Of a stretch of DNA of 40,421 bases, positions 9,356-17,098 are shown one piece after another. How positions within the stretch are numbered: the first letter of the stretch is position 1; each line of letters starts with the position of its first letter. Source of the stretch: an uncultured delta proteobacterium (lineage in GTDB: Bacteria > Bdellovibrionota_C > UBA2361 > CAIXSY01); NCBI GenBank assembly GCA_903922175.1, contig CAIXSY010000192.1, positions 1 through 40,421 on the forward strand, given 5' to 3'. The notes beneath the pieces were generated by a model, which saw only the letters and a list, made by a program, of their open reading frames with translations, did not search any database and was not told the origin of the DNA. A program made the position numbers and the translations under genes.

Positions 9356-9453
9356 CGGCAGAGCGCTGATATCAGATCACAGATGCAAAGCCTCGTGGAC
9401 GTGCAGGTGCTGGTGCAGGGTGCACGGGGCTTCCAGGGTTATTGAGCAGTTAC

Positions 9454-10923
9454 CTAAAAGATCCCCCAAATATGCTGATTCGTCACCTCATGGTGGAAGA
9501 GGATCTCTTCGGTCTTGACGATCGTGCCGAGAGCCTTCGGGCAGCGTTCAGCCGAGGCCATTTTGCGTTCAACGAATTTCTCCTTGTTCCCCTCGCCCAT
9601 CATCTGGCCGACGAATTCGCTCTGCTTGAACAGGCGTACGGCGTCATAGATGTTGTCTGGCAGGAACTTGGTGCGCTTGCGGCGCTCTTCGGAGGTGATG
9701 GTCTCGGTCATCGGTCCTTCAATTCCGGTCTTGAGCAGGGCGAGGAAGGAGAGGTACGGATTGGCGTCCGGTGCTACCGTACGCACCTCGATACGCGCTG
9801 ATTTCTCGTTACCCAACGGGACGCGGATCATTGAGGTACGATCCACCGCCGAGGATTTAATCTGGTTCGGAGCCTCGAAATGCGGATCAAGGCGGCGGTA
9901 AGAATTGACGCTGGAGTTTAGCACCAGGCAGATATCATTAGCATTATTCAAGATGCGATCAACAAAGGTCCAGGCGCTCTTGGAGAGATTGTCTTCTCCC
10001 TTTGCATCCCAGAAGAGGTTCTTGCCCTTGCGCGAGAGTGAGATGTTGCAGTGCATGCCTGAACCGTTAATCCCCGCCACCGGCTTCGGTAAGAATGAGG
10101 CGGTACAGCCCATATTGGCTGCTACCTGTCGTGCGACGAGCTTGTAGAGCTGCACCAGATCCGCCGCCAGTAGAGCGTCGGTGTAGGTGTAGTTCAGCTC
10201 AAACTGCGAGGGGGCCACTTCGGGGTGGTCTTTCTCATTCTCAAAGCCAAGGGCACGCTGCGCCTCGGCTAGACGGTCGATAAACAGCTTGAGGGGATCG
10301 TTGGGGAGCGAGTTGAAGTAGCCGCCGCTTGAGACGAGCTTGAATCCGTTATGTGAGCGATAGCTCTGTTCGGCATTCAATCCCTCAAAGAGGAAGCCCT
10401 CGCTTTCAACCGAGACGTGGGCGATGGTGCCGTCCTTTTTGTAAAGCGCGTCGGTGAACTTAAGCAGCTCGCTGCGCATATCGGAGGCATAGGGGGCGCC
10501 GTCTCGATCTTGGATCAGGCCAAAGACGATAACTTTTCCCGGACCAAAGACGTCGCTGGGCAACCAACGAAGGGAGCCCCAGTCAATGGTGAGGCGCAGA
10601 TCGGATTCACGTACCTGCGAGAATCCGCGAATTGAGGATCCATCGAAGGTCAGATTGTCATACGACTTGAGTAAAAATTTCTTGTCGTAATCGAGCATGT
10701 GGAACTTGCCTTCGAGATCGGTGAAGCAAACCGTAACCGCCTTGAGGCGTTTTTCGTCGCTAAGCTTCTTAAGGTAGTCCTCTTGGAGTTTGTGTGCCGG
10801 GGTGTGATCGAGGATCTTCTTTTTCGCCGTGAGGTTTAGCTCTTCGAGCTCATCGTAGGGGATTTCAAGGAAGTTGCGCAGCTGAATGGCGGGAGCAATC
10901 GGGGTTATGACTGATTGGGGCAT
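9454..10923 (-). CDS. glnA: glutamine synthetase, type I (alpha-like)
   Basis: This 489-residue enzyme makes glutamine from glutamate, ammonia and ATP in the cytoplasm. Recognisable blocks are NLTFDGSSIRGF, the metal-ligand region HVSVESEGFLFEG, PEVAPSQFELNY, INGSGMHCNISL, NSYRRLDPHFEAPNQIKSS and RIEVRTVAPDANPYLSF. The GMHCN variant (Asn where the enterobacterial enzyme has a second His) and the absence of a KNLYDLP adenylylation tyrosine region point to the GSI-alpha type, as in Bacillus and Thermotoga. Control by adenylylation is therefore unlikely. The N-terminus carries about 50 extra residues. AAGGA precedes the ATG. An R1 repeat lies just upstream of the start and an R2 repeat just downstream of the stop. 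Confidence 0.95.
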   Translation of the reverse strand: MPQSVITPIAPAIQLRNFLEIPYDELEELNLTAKKKILDHTPAHKLQEDYLKKLSDEKRLKAVTVCFTDLEGKFHMLDYDKKFLLKSYDNLTFDGSSIRGFSQVRESDLRLTIDWGSLRWLPSDVFGPGKVIVFGLIQDRDGAPYASDMRSELLKFTDALYKKDGTIAHVSVESEGFLFEGLNAEQSYRSHNGFKLVSSGGYFNSLPNDPLKLFIDRLAEAQRALGFENEKDHPEVAPSQFELNYTYTDALLAADLVQLYKLVARQVAANMGCTASFLPKPVAGINGSGMHCNISLSRKGKNLFWDAKGEDNLSKSAWTFVDRILNNANDICLVLNSSVNSYRRLDPHFEAPNQIKSSAVDRTSMIRVPLGNEKSARIEVRTVAPDANPYLSFLALLKTGIEGPMTETITSEERRKRTKFLPDNIYDAVRLFKQSEFVGQMMGEGNKEKFVERKMASAERCPKALGTIVKTEEILFHHEVTNQHIWGIF

Positions 10924-10953
10924 GTCTGGTTCCTTTTAAATAAGAAAAAAACA

Positions 10954-11133
10954 TAACTGCTCGCCCCTCATAGCAGAAAATCGGATAACGTTGACGTCTA
11001 ACGTCCAACGTCGGACGTAAAACGTCGACGTCTGACGTCCGGCGTTATACGTTTGTCGTCAGCGTCATCGTTCCTCAAAAATCTTCGTCTTACGCTGAGT
11101 ATTCCAATATTCATACAGAGGGCGTGAGTAGTT
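10954..11133. repeat. R1 family repeat, full copy (a)
   Basis: Imperfect terminal inverted repeats AACTGCTCGCCC and GGCGTGAGTAGTT enclose a core of tandem heptamers: TTGACGTC, TAACGTC, CAACGTC, GGACGTA, AAACGTC, a six-base GACGTC at the centre, TGACGTC, CGGCGTT, ATACGTT and TGTCGTC. The core folds back as a stem of about 40 bases. The right flank (CCTCAAAAATC...CTGAGTAT...ATATTCA) is shared with the copy at 18779-18970. It lies between two genes on the minus strand. Confidence 0.8.
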
Positions 11134-11273
11134 ACAAAGAAATAACGTAATTTAATCTAAGAGCTAGATCAATAAGCTTAATATCGGTGAATATTAGTGT
11201 AAAGATGAGCTGTTTTCAAGTATATAAAACGACGCAGGCCCGAACTGTTCATTAACCCGGACTTAATGAGTAA

Positions 11274-12380
11274 TTACGCGCAGACCAAACTAACGGCGCG
11301 CTCCTCCCAATTAAAACGTAGGTCTGCGGCGTAGCGGCTGCACCTGTTTTGCAGCTCGGTTAGGTTGGAGCGTTGTCTGTGCAGCGCCTCGAGCTTGGTG
11401 GCTAACGTTGCCGGGCTATGTGGATCGAAGAGTAGTGTAGTATCGGGAAGAATTTCACGGATCTCTGGGATATCCGAGGCGATAACCGGAATGCTAAGTG
11501 CCAACGCTTCGAGCACTGAATTGGGGGCTCCCTCGTGCAATGATGGGTGAATGACAAGGTCCATGCCCTGCATGGCCTTGGCCAGGTCGTCAACCCAGCC
11601 AAGAAAGGTCACCCCGGCGATCTTCTTCTGCACTACGAAAGCTTTGAGCGAGTTAAGCAGTGGGCCATCCCCGGCGATGGTGAGCGTGGCGGCATCTGGG
11701 CCGCAGCGCTCCTGGAGTAGCACCAGGGCCTCAAGCAGGCGCACTATGTTCTTTCTTGCGTCGAGCACTCCCGAGGTGAAGATCTGCAGGGGGGCGGCCG
11801 GAGCACTTTTTATGCAGGAGGTAGGAGGTGGTAGTAAGGGGACGTCGTTGGGGAGGATCTCGCAGCACCGAAGCGCTCTACCGATGAATCGCTCCACCTC
11901 CGCTCTCATCGATTGGCCCATGCATACGACCACGGAGGCGCTTGAGATCCCAAGGTAGTCGATTAGGTCGCTTATCTTTCTCAAAATTGCTGGTTTGCCT
12001 GTAATTAAGTTAATTTTAAAAACGAGTGAACGTAAGAAGAGCACCAGGGGGATACGGCGTATGATTCGAGCCGGAAGGCAGATACTCGAGTAGAACGCGC
12101 CAAATACGGCGATGCGCTCAATCGGCTGGCGTAGGCAGAAGTACCATAGGTAGAGGGGGCACCAGCAGGTGAATAACGCCCAGAATATGAGACCGCAGCG
12201 CTGTTTGAGCGGAAATGGGATGCGTTGAAAATGGATGGCTGGAACGAGGCTATCTGTCGGGCGATCGAGGGCTAGGTAGTGCACCATGTGCCCCGCAGCG
12301 GCGAGGGCGTTAAGCAGGCGGTAGAGTCGTTTACAGAAGCCGCCCGGCTTATGGGTGTAGTAGATGCTTAGGATATGCAT
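11274..12380 (-). CDS. glycosyltransferase family 4 (GT-B fold)
   Basis: A 368-residue GT-B glycosyltransferase. The N-terminal half starts MHILSIYYTHKPGGF and carries a membrane-facing hydrophobic stretch (CGLIFWALFTCWCPLYLWYF). The C-terminal nucleotide-sugar domain has FTSGVLDARKNIVRLLEAL, LTIAGDGPLL and the E-x7-E signature in HPSLHEGAPNSVLEALA, followed by SIPVIASDIPEIREIL. It probably transfers a sugar onto a lipid-linked or surface polysaccharide; donor and acceptor are unknown. It is on the same strand as glnA but separated from it by 350 bases containing an R1 repeat. The IS3-like remnant begins four bases beyond its start codon. Confidence 0.88.
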   Translation of the reverse strand: MHILSIYYTHKPGGFCKRLYRLLNALAAAGHMVHYLALDRPTDSLVPAIHFQRIPFPLKQRCGLIFWALFTCWCPLYLWYFCLRQPIERIAVFGAFYSSICLPARIIRRIPLVLFLRSLVFKINLITGKPAILRKISDLIDYLGISSASVVVCMGQSMRAEVERFIGRALRCCEILPNDVPLLPPPTSCIKSAPAAPLQIFTSGVLDARKNIVRLLEALVLLQERCGPDAATLTIAGDGPLLNSLKAFVVQKKIAGVTFLGWVDDLAKAMQGMDLVIHPSLHEGAPNSVLEALALSIPVIASDIPEIREILPDTTLLFDPHSPATLATKLEALHRQRSNLTELQNRCSRYAADLRFNWEERAVSLVCA

Positions 12381-12383
12381 TAG

Positions 12384-12734
12384 GGTCCCGTCCTGAGATA
12401 AGTATACACATCAGGAGGCAGTGGTGCTATGGGACGGGACCTAAGAAGAAAGACAGTAATGGTGATAAAACGGTATAGTGAAGTGTTGAAATGCCAAGTA
12501 GTGTTAGAGTAGGAGCGTGGAGAGAGCACAACGCGGGACTTGGTTGAGCAATGCGGGATTGGTGCGCGAGGACCAGGAGCACGCGCACGATATTCTTCGT
12601 TCGGGGTTGTTGAGCAAATACAGATCACCGTCCAAACAAAACGGATCCGTTCAACACATTACTGTATTCCATCCCAGGTCCCGGCCAATATCCCCTCTAC
12701 CGCTTGAAGTGCCAGCGGAAATCAGGACGGGACC
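12384..12734. mobile_element. IS3-family-like remnant or non-autonomous derivative, 351 bp
   Basis: Perfect 13-bp terminal inverted repeats, GGTCCCGTCCTGA at 12384-12396 and TCAGGACGGGACC at 12722-12734, bound the element. A second, imperfect inverted pair (GGGACGGGACCT near 12431 and AGGTCCCGGCC near 12676) is nested inside. Starting near 12459 the plus strand reads MVIKRYSEVLKCQVVLE, stop, ERGESTTRDLVEQCGIGA. This matches the helix-turn-helix start of IS3-type OrfA transposases, with an in-frame stop. The rest of orfA and all of orfB are missing. It is therefore an inactive relic, mobilisable only in trans. Confidence 0.7.
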
Positions 12735-12788
12735 TCCCAAAGACAGGGATTTGTCTCATTCCTCGGCATTCGTTATTGTAAGAGGTAT

Positions 12789-13589
12789 ATGAAGACATTC
12801 CGAATTCTCAAGTCGTCGTTATTGGCAGTAGCCTTAGCCTTGCTTTCAGCAGGTCCCCTCCTGGCGCAGGAGGCTGGTGTCTCAGCCGGGCCGGCCGCGA
12901 TCGATACCAACGCGATCAATACCAAGCTGAGCGATGATCTGGTACATAGGCTCGAAAGCGCTGAAGATAAGGACTGGGCGGCGATCTATAAGACGTTCAC
13001 AGAGCACCCCGAGCAATATCAACCCTTTGCACTCTATGCGATGTCGCGAGCGATATTGAAGCGGGGAGACAAAGATGAATCGGCTTTTTGGTATGCCGTG
13101 GGTAAGATTCGCTCGTCGTTCGATGCTGCGCGCTGCGCGGATTATACCGCTGGGGAGTCACTCGTCATTCTGGAACAGCAGTATCCTGAGCTTAGCATCA
13201 ACTTTAAGTGTAAGTATGATCGCTTCCGTAACAGTCTGATCAAGGCTCTCGCCTGGGACGAGAAGAACCCATACAGATACGATCATCGCTGGATTAATCT
13301 TCTCGGGAGCGGTTTGAAGACGAGTGGTTCGATGTCGCTCTCCGAGGCCACGTGGCCGCAGATTCGTCAAACGACCAGAGAAGAGATGGTAAGCACCGTG
13401 CACCAACTTGAATCGCAGGGTAAGGAGCGTTGGAACAGCACGCAGCGAGGTTCTGCTCAAAAGGGGGTGGATGAATACGAGAACACCCTTAAGCGCGCTA
13501 AGGCGGAGAACAACGCCGAGTTAGAGAAGCTCCTTGAGCGTCTCAAGCGCACCAAAGATGCGTTGGAAGCCTGTTTGAAAGAGGGTTAA
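12789..13589 (+). CDS. exported protein of unknown function, C-terminal coiled coil
   Basis: A 266-residue protein with a Sec signal peptide (SSLLAVALALLSAGPLLAQ, cleavage after about residue 26). The mature part is helical, with a SEL1/TPR-like look (FALYAMSRAILKRGDKDESAFWYAVGKI). It ends in a charged coiled coil (about 220-266, ENTLKRAKAENNAELEKLLERLKRTKDALEACL). Two or three cysteines in the middle could pair. AAGAGG precedes the ATG. The GT2 glycosyltransferase starts 11 bases after the stop, so the two are probably cotranscribed. I do not recognise a family and assign no function. Confidence 0.75.
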   Translation: MKTFRILKSSLLAVALALLSAGPLLAQEAGVSAGPAAIDTNAINTKLSDDLVHRLESAEDKDWAAIYKTFTEHPEQYQPFALYAMSRAILKRGDKDESAFWYAVGKIRSSFDAARCADYTAGESLVILEQQYPELSINFKCKYDRFRNSLIKALAWDEKNPYRYDHRWINLLGSGLKTSGSMSLSEATWPQIRQTTREEMVSTVHQLESQGKERWNSTQRGSAQKGVDEYENTLKRAKAENNAELEKLLERLKRTKDALEACLKEG

Positions 13590-13600
13590 GGGAAGTTACT

Positions 13601-14554
13601 ATGTCCGAAGAACTTCTCCTAAGCATCATCATCCCAGCCTATAACGAAGAGTCTGTAATCGGCGAAACATTACGTAAGATCGGCGGTCTGGGGCTTCCTG
13701 ATTATGAAGTAATAGTCGTCGATGACGGTAGCCAGGACGGTACTGCCAAGGTAGCGGAGCAGTCCGGTGTGCGGGTGATCTCGCACCCCTACAATATTGG
13801 TAACGGTGCCGCCGTAAAGACCGGCATTCGCTCAGCTCGCGGCCGGGTCCTCGTATTTATGGACGGTGACGGCCAGCACGATCCGGCGGATATTCCGCGC
13901 TTAGTGAGTAAGATTGCGAACTACCACATGGTCGTTGGTGCACGTTCGCGCGGCTCAGAGACCCACTGGCACCGTGATATGGCGAATGCCCTCTACAACA
14001 AGTTTGCCTCGTTCGTTGCCGATTTCGAGATTAAAGATCTCACCAGTGGATTTCGCGTCATGCGCCGCGACGACGCCGTGCGTTTCTGTGACATGTTCCC
14101 CAATCGCTTCTCCTATCCGACGACCTCAACCCTGGCCTTTATCCGCTCAGGCCGGGCAGTGACCTACCTGCCGATTCAGACTAAGTATCGCGTCGGCAAA
14201 AGTAAGATTAAGCTCTTGCACGATGGGGTCGAATTTCTCCTGATTATCATCAAGATCGCCATGACATTCTCGCCGCTGCGTGTCTTTTTACCGATAAGTT
14301 CGTTCCTCTTCTTCCTCGGCCTGGCGCGTTATGTGCAGACCTTTATCGAATTTCATCGCTTCACCAATATGTCGCACCTGCTGATCAATTCAGCCGTAAT
14401 CGTCTTTATGCTCGGTCTTATCGCCGAGCAGATCGCCGCGCTGCGGATGGAGAAGGGCGACAAGCTCTTTGCTATTGAAGATCAGAAACGCTACCAGGAG
14501 TTTGAGAAGTGGTATAAGGATTCATCCGCAGGGCAAACTCCGATGAGATACTGA
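13601..14554 (+). CDS. glycosyltransferase family 2, polyprenyl-phosphate glycosyltransferase-like
   Basis: A 317-residue GT-A protein: SIIIPAYNEESVIGETL at the start, VIVVDDGSQDGT, GNGAAVKTGIRSARG, and the metal-binding DGDGQHD near 88-94. LTSGFRVMRR and LPIQTKYRVGKSK follow, as in DPM1/GtrB-like enzymes. Two C-terminal membrane segments (VFLPISSFLFFLGLARYV and INSAVIVFMLGLIAEQIAAL) anchor it. It probably loads a sugar onto undecaprenyl phosphate at the inner membrane for later transfer outside. It follows the exported protein after 11 bases in a likely operon. Confidence 0.9.
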   Translation: MSEELLLSIIIPAYNEESVIGETLRKIGGLGLPDYEVIVVDDGSQDGTAKVAEQSGVRVISHPYNIGNGAAVKTGIRSARGRVLVFMDGDGQHDPADIPRLVSKIANYHMVVGARSRGSETHWHRDMANALYNKFASFVADFEIKDLTSGFRVMRRDDAVRFCDMFPNRFSYPTTSTLAFIRSGRAVTYLPIQTKYRVGKSKIKLLHDGVEFLLIIIKIAMTFSPLRVFLPISSFLFFLGLARYVQTFIEFHRFTNMSHLLINSAVIVFMLGLIAEQIAALRMEKGDKLFAIEDQKRYQEFEKWYKDSSAGQTPMRY

Positions 14555-14621
14555 AACCGTCAACCGTTTATAGCCGATCTGCCTCTTTCCTGAGGTGGAT
14601 GACCCAGGTTACTATCAAGGC

Positions 14622-14894
14622 ATGGCACTACTCTTCGAATGGGATGCAGCAAAGGCACGGAAAAATATTCAAAAGCATCGTGTGTCATTTGAGGAGGCAA
14701 CATCAATTTTCGGAGATCCTGCAGCAGTTACCATAGAATCTCCATTTCTGGGGGGTGAATATAGGTTCGTTACTATTGGGTATTCTTCTACTGGCAGGCT
14801 TTTAGTAGTGGCGCATACCGATAGAAATGATAGAATTAGAATGATTAGCGTGCGAAAAGCCACAAAGAAAGAGAGGCAACAGTATGAGCAATGA
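14622..14894 (+). CDS. brnT: BrnT-type ribonuclease toxin
   Basis: A small protein starting MALLFEWDAAKARKNIQKHRVSFEEA, the typical BrnT opening (FEWD..K...N..KH.VSFEEA). It continues with IFGDP, YRFVTIGYSSTGRLLVVAHTDR and IRMISVRKATKKERQQYE, all family hallmarks. The BrnT fold is a RelE-like ribonuclease that stops translation under stress. I use the ATG at 14622; a GTG nine codons upstream is in frame but adds residues not seen in the family. The antitoxin gene overlaps its end by 11 bases. The composition is AT-rich relative to the GT2 gene just upstream. Confidence 0.85.
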   Translation: MALLFEWDAAKARKNIQKHRVSFEEATSIFGDPAAVTIESPFLGGEYRFVTIGYSSTGRLLVVAHTDRNDRIRMISVRKATKKERQQYEQ

Positions 14895-15105
14895 TATCGA
14901 ACCAGAATTCGACTTTTCTCAAGGTGCACGTGGAAAATATCATGCAAAGTACCTAAAGGGGACCAATGTCGTGGTTCTTGAGCCTGAGATAGCAAAAATA
15001 TTTCCCGATTCTATCGCAGTCAACAATGCGCTGCGAACATTAATCCAAGCAGCTGGCCATAACCAAACGTTGCAACGGACGCGCAAAGCGCGCCGCAGAG
15101 CCTAA
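14884..15105 (+). CDS. brnA: BrnA-like antitoxin
   Basis: A 73-residue protein overlapping brnT by 11 bases, the normal toxin-antitoxin order for this system. The body PEFDFSQGARGKYHAKYLKGTNVVVLEPEIAKIFPDSIAVNNALRTLI matches the BrnT-associated antitoxin with a ribbon-helix-helix end that binds its own promoter. The last 15 residues (GHNQTLQRTRKARRRA) are basic and unlike the family end, and may be replaced sequence. It is expected to neutralise BrnT and autoregulate the pair. Confidence 0.75.
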   Translation: MSNDIEPEFDFSQGARGKYHAKYLKGTNVVVLEPEIAKIFPDSIAVNNALRTLIQAAGHNQTLQRTRKARRRA

Positions 15106-15115
15106 CGTTCTCGGC

Positions 15116-15433
15116 TTAGTTCTTATCTCGACCAAATCCAATGGAGCGTTTGTTGGAAGGAATCGGTAGAGCCACTATTTTGCGAATGGCTTCAAAGACG
15201 ATCTTGAATTGTCTATCATAGCGTCTTTCAAGATCGTCTAGCCTCAGCATTAACTCCGAGTTATTTGCGATGAGATTTCTCAGCTGTACAAAGGTTCTCA
15301 TGATCTGAATGTTGACTTCGATTGCTCGCTCAGAGTTAAGGACGGTTGAAAGCATCGCTACACCTTGCTCAGTAAACGCAAATGGAAGTGTCCTTCGCCC
15401 TCCCCAACTTGAGGTCACAATTTGTGACCTCAA
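15116..15433 (-). pseudogene. ORF6N-domain protein, N-terminally truncated
   Basis: The reading frame encodes the second half of an ORF6N protein: EFGALRSQIVTSS, GGRRTLPFAFTEQGVAMLSTVLNSERAIEVNIQIMRTFVQLR, then a short coiled coil. Such phage/plasmid-associated DNA-binding proteins begin with IRG..VMLD.DLA.LYGV...LN..V.RN..RF, about 60 residues that are missing here. The frame stays open upstream to about 15530 but reads unrelated sequence before FLSTQEFGALRSQ. I conclude it is a 5'-deleted remnant. It lies between brnTA and the Fic gene and is convergent with brnA. Confidence 0.7.
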
Positions 15434-15559
15434 AGCGCCAAACTCTTGAGTTGAAAGAAAGTTACTTAAGCTATAACAAGTTTTGAGGGTAGGGTTTGAT
15501 TCTCCGATTAAGCTACTCCCTTGCTGAATAAGCTACTAATAAGCTACCATAGCTTTACT

Positions 15560-16612
15560 ATGAGATCTTTTTCCACTGAATTCCTCCAAAATATCGAGGT
15601 TCCCGTCGGCACCTCATGGCTGCTCGGTAGCTGTATGGAGGCGCGAGGGAAGCAGGATCTCTGGCTAAAAACAAGGCCGGACGTCCTAAAGGCATTGCGC
15701 GAGATCGCCGTAATCCAATCAGCGGAGTCTTCTAACCGAATTGAGGGAGTAACCGTAGAACGGGCGCGACTTATTCCACTACTCGAAAGGAAAATACGAC
15801 CCCGTGATCGTTCGGAAGAAGAGGTATTCGGGTATCGCAAGGCTTTAGATTGGATCCACTCAAAGCACGCATCAATCGAGATTACCCCCGCCACTATTCG
15901 TCATCTGCATTTCCTTGCGCAATCAGGGTTCTCCGGCGACGCAGGCGCCTGGAAAAAGAAGAGTAACAAAATCATTGAGATTCAAGTGGACGGGAGAAGG
16001 GCGGTTAGATTTATCCCCGTCAGCCCTAAAGAGACCCCCGCGGCTATGAAGGAGACATGCCTAGGTTACAAGCACGCTGGACAGAGCTCCCTACTACCCG
16101 ACGCCCTCGCCATCGCCTCGTTTACTCTTGATTTTCTGTGCGTTCACCCATTCAGAGATGGGAATGGACGAGTGTCTCGATTGCTCTCACTTTTACTGCT
16201 CTATCAATGCGGCTATCAGGTGGGAAGGTTTATTAGCCTAGAGAGAATCATTGAGAGCACGAAAGAGGAGTACTACGAGGCATTGCGCCAGAGCTCGGTC
16301 GGCTGGCACGAGGGTAAACACGATCCGATCCCTTACTGGAACTACTTCCTACGTTGCCTAAAGGAGGCTTATAGCGAACTTTCTAGTCGAGTTTCGATGC
16401 AGGAGGCCCACTCAGGTGGCAGTAGCGAACTCATTCGCAAAAATATTCTAGCTCAGCATTCCGCATTTACCCTCGCTGAGATAACTGAGCAGTTTAAATC
16501 TTCGAGCAATCAACTAGTAAGAAAAGTGCTCTATCAACTTAAAAGCGAGCGCAAGGTCAAGCTCGTCGGCCGCGGGCGTGGAGCTCGATGGAGGGTGCTT
16601 AAAGATAAATAG
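15560..16612 (+). CDS. Fic-domain protein (class II adenylyltransferase-like)
   Basis: About 350 residues starting MRSFSTEFLQ. The upstream TTG at 15521 is in frame but reads non-family residues. The inhibitory helix motif SSNRIEG (57-63) precedes the core, which makes it a self-inhibited class II Fic protein. The catalytic loop HPFRDGNGR (196-204) is complete, including the histidine and the Mg-binding aspartate. The C-terminus (about 290-350: FTLAEITEQFKSSSNQLVRKVLYQLKSERKV) is a winged-helix DNA-binding domain. It probably transfers AMP from ATP to a protein side chain; the target is unknown. Its neighbours are toxin-antitoxin and phage-type genes. Confidence 0.9.
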   Translation: MRSFSTEFLQNIEVPVGTSWLLGSCMEARGKQDLWLKTRPDVLKALREIAVIQSAESSNRIEGVTVERARLIPLLERKIRPRDRSEEEVFGYRKALDWIHSKHASIEITPATIRHLHFLAQSGFSGDAGAWKKKSNKIIEIQVDGRRAVRFIPVSPKETPAAMKETCLGYKHAGQSSLLPDALAIASFTLDFLCVHPFRDGNGRVSRLLSLLLLYQCGYQVGRFISLERIIESTKEEYYEALRQSSVGWHEGKHDPIPYWNYFLRCLKEAYSELSSRVSMQEAHSGGSSELIRKNILAQHSAFTLAEITEQFKSSSNQLVRKVLYQLKSERKVKLVGRGRGARWRVLKDK

Positions 16613-16929
16613 AGTCGCTATGCGCAAGCAATGAGAGTTTAAAATGCAAACTGTTGCGCCGCAGTCTGAGAAGACATTAGGCTAGAAAGAGAATGAAAAG
16701 CCCCGCTGATATTAGTAATAAATTCTTCTCGTCAATTGCACGGCGTTGTCCAATGTGCGCGAACTCGTTTTATTAAATTATTTTTCTCTACCAACCTAAT
16801 TTTTTGCACTCCGAGCGATACAAAAAATGAGCGAGAGAGGTAGACATTCTTAACCCAGGGACCTCAAGTTACTAAAAATTACTACGTCTACATACTTTCG
16901 AATAAACACCACATGGTCTTCAATAACTC
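16613..16929. other. intergenic region with one hairpin, no gene seen
   Basis: AT-rich spacer. The only structure I see is a two-part stem at 16787-16844: TCTACC pairs with GGTAGA, and inside it ATTTTTTG pairs with CAAAAAAT. The TCTACC/GGTAGA ends recall the R3 hairpin that starts 86 bases further on, so it may be a decayed relative. No ORF here is protein-like. Confidence 0.4.
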
Positions 16930-17096
16930 AACAGGTTGCTTCTGAGCGTACATTGGCGTGAAAGGTTCTTCCACCGAAGGTGGGCTAGGTCTACCCTTTT
17001 TGTGGAGTTATCAATAGCTGTAACATGGTGCAAAAAAGGGTAGACCTTCGTCTGCCCTCAATGCTCTTTCGCCTGAAAATCTCTAGCGGACGGCTG
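16930..17096 (+). repeat. R3 double-hairpin repeat, copy c
   Basis: It contains GAAGGTGGGCTAGG, the stem TCTACCCTTTT...AAAAGGGTAGA with a loop of about 33 bases (GTGGAGTTATCAATAGCTG...), then a second stem CGTCTGC...GCGGACG. The matches to 36849-37060 and 40191-40386 run through both stems. The GCGGACG end stops three bases before the stop codon of the metalloprotease gene. Confidence 0.75.
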
Positions 17097-17098
17097 CA

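Noticed and set aside
10980-11070. R1 elements as integron attC sites (GTTAGAC/CTAACG-like ends and hairpins)
   Set aside because: No integrase gene is seen, genes lie in both orientations, repeats do not follow each gene, and the heptamer array is unlike attC arms.
12380-12628. 82-residue minus-strand ORF before the exported protein
   Set aside because: It is the antisense of the IS3-like OrfA remnant and is not protein-like.
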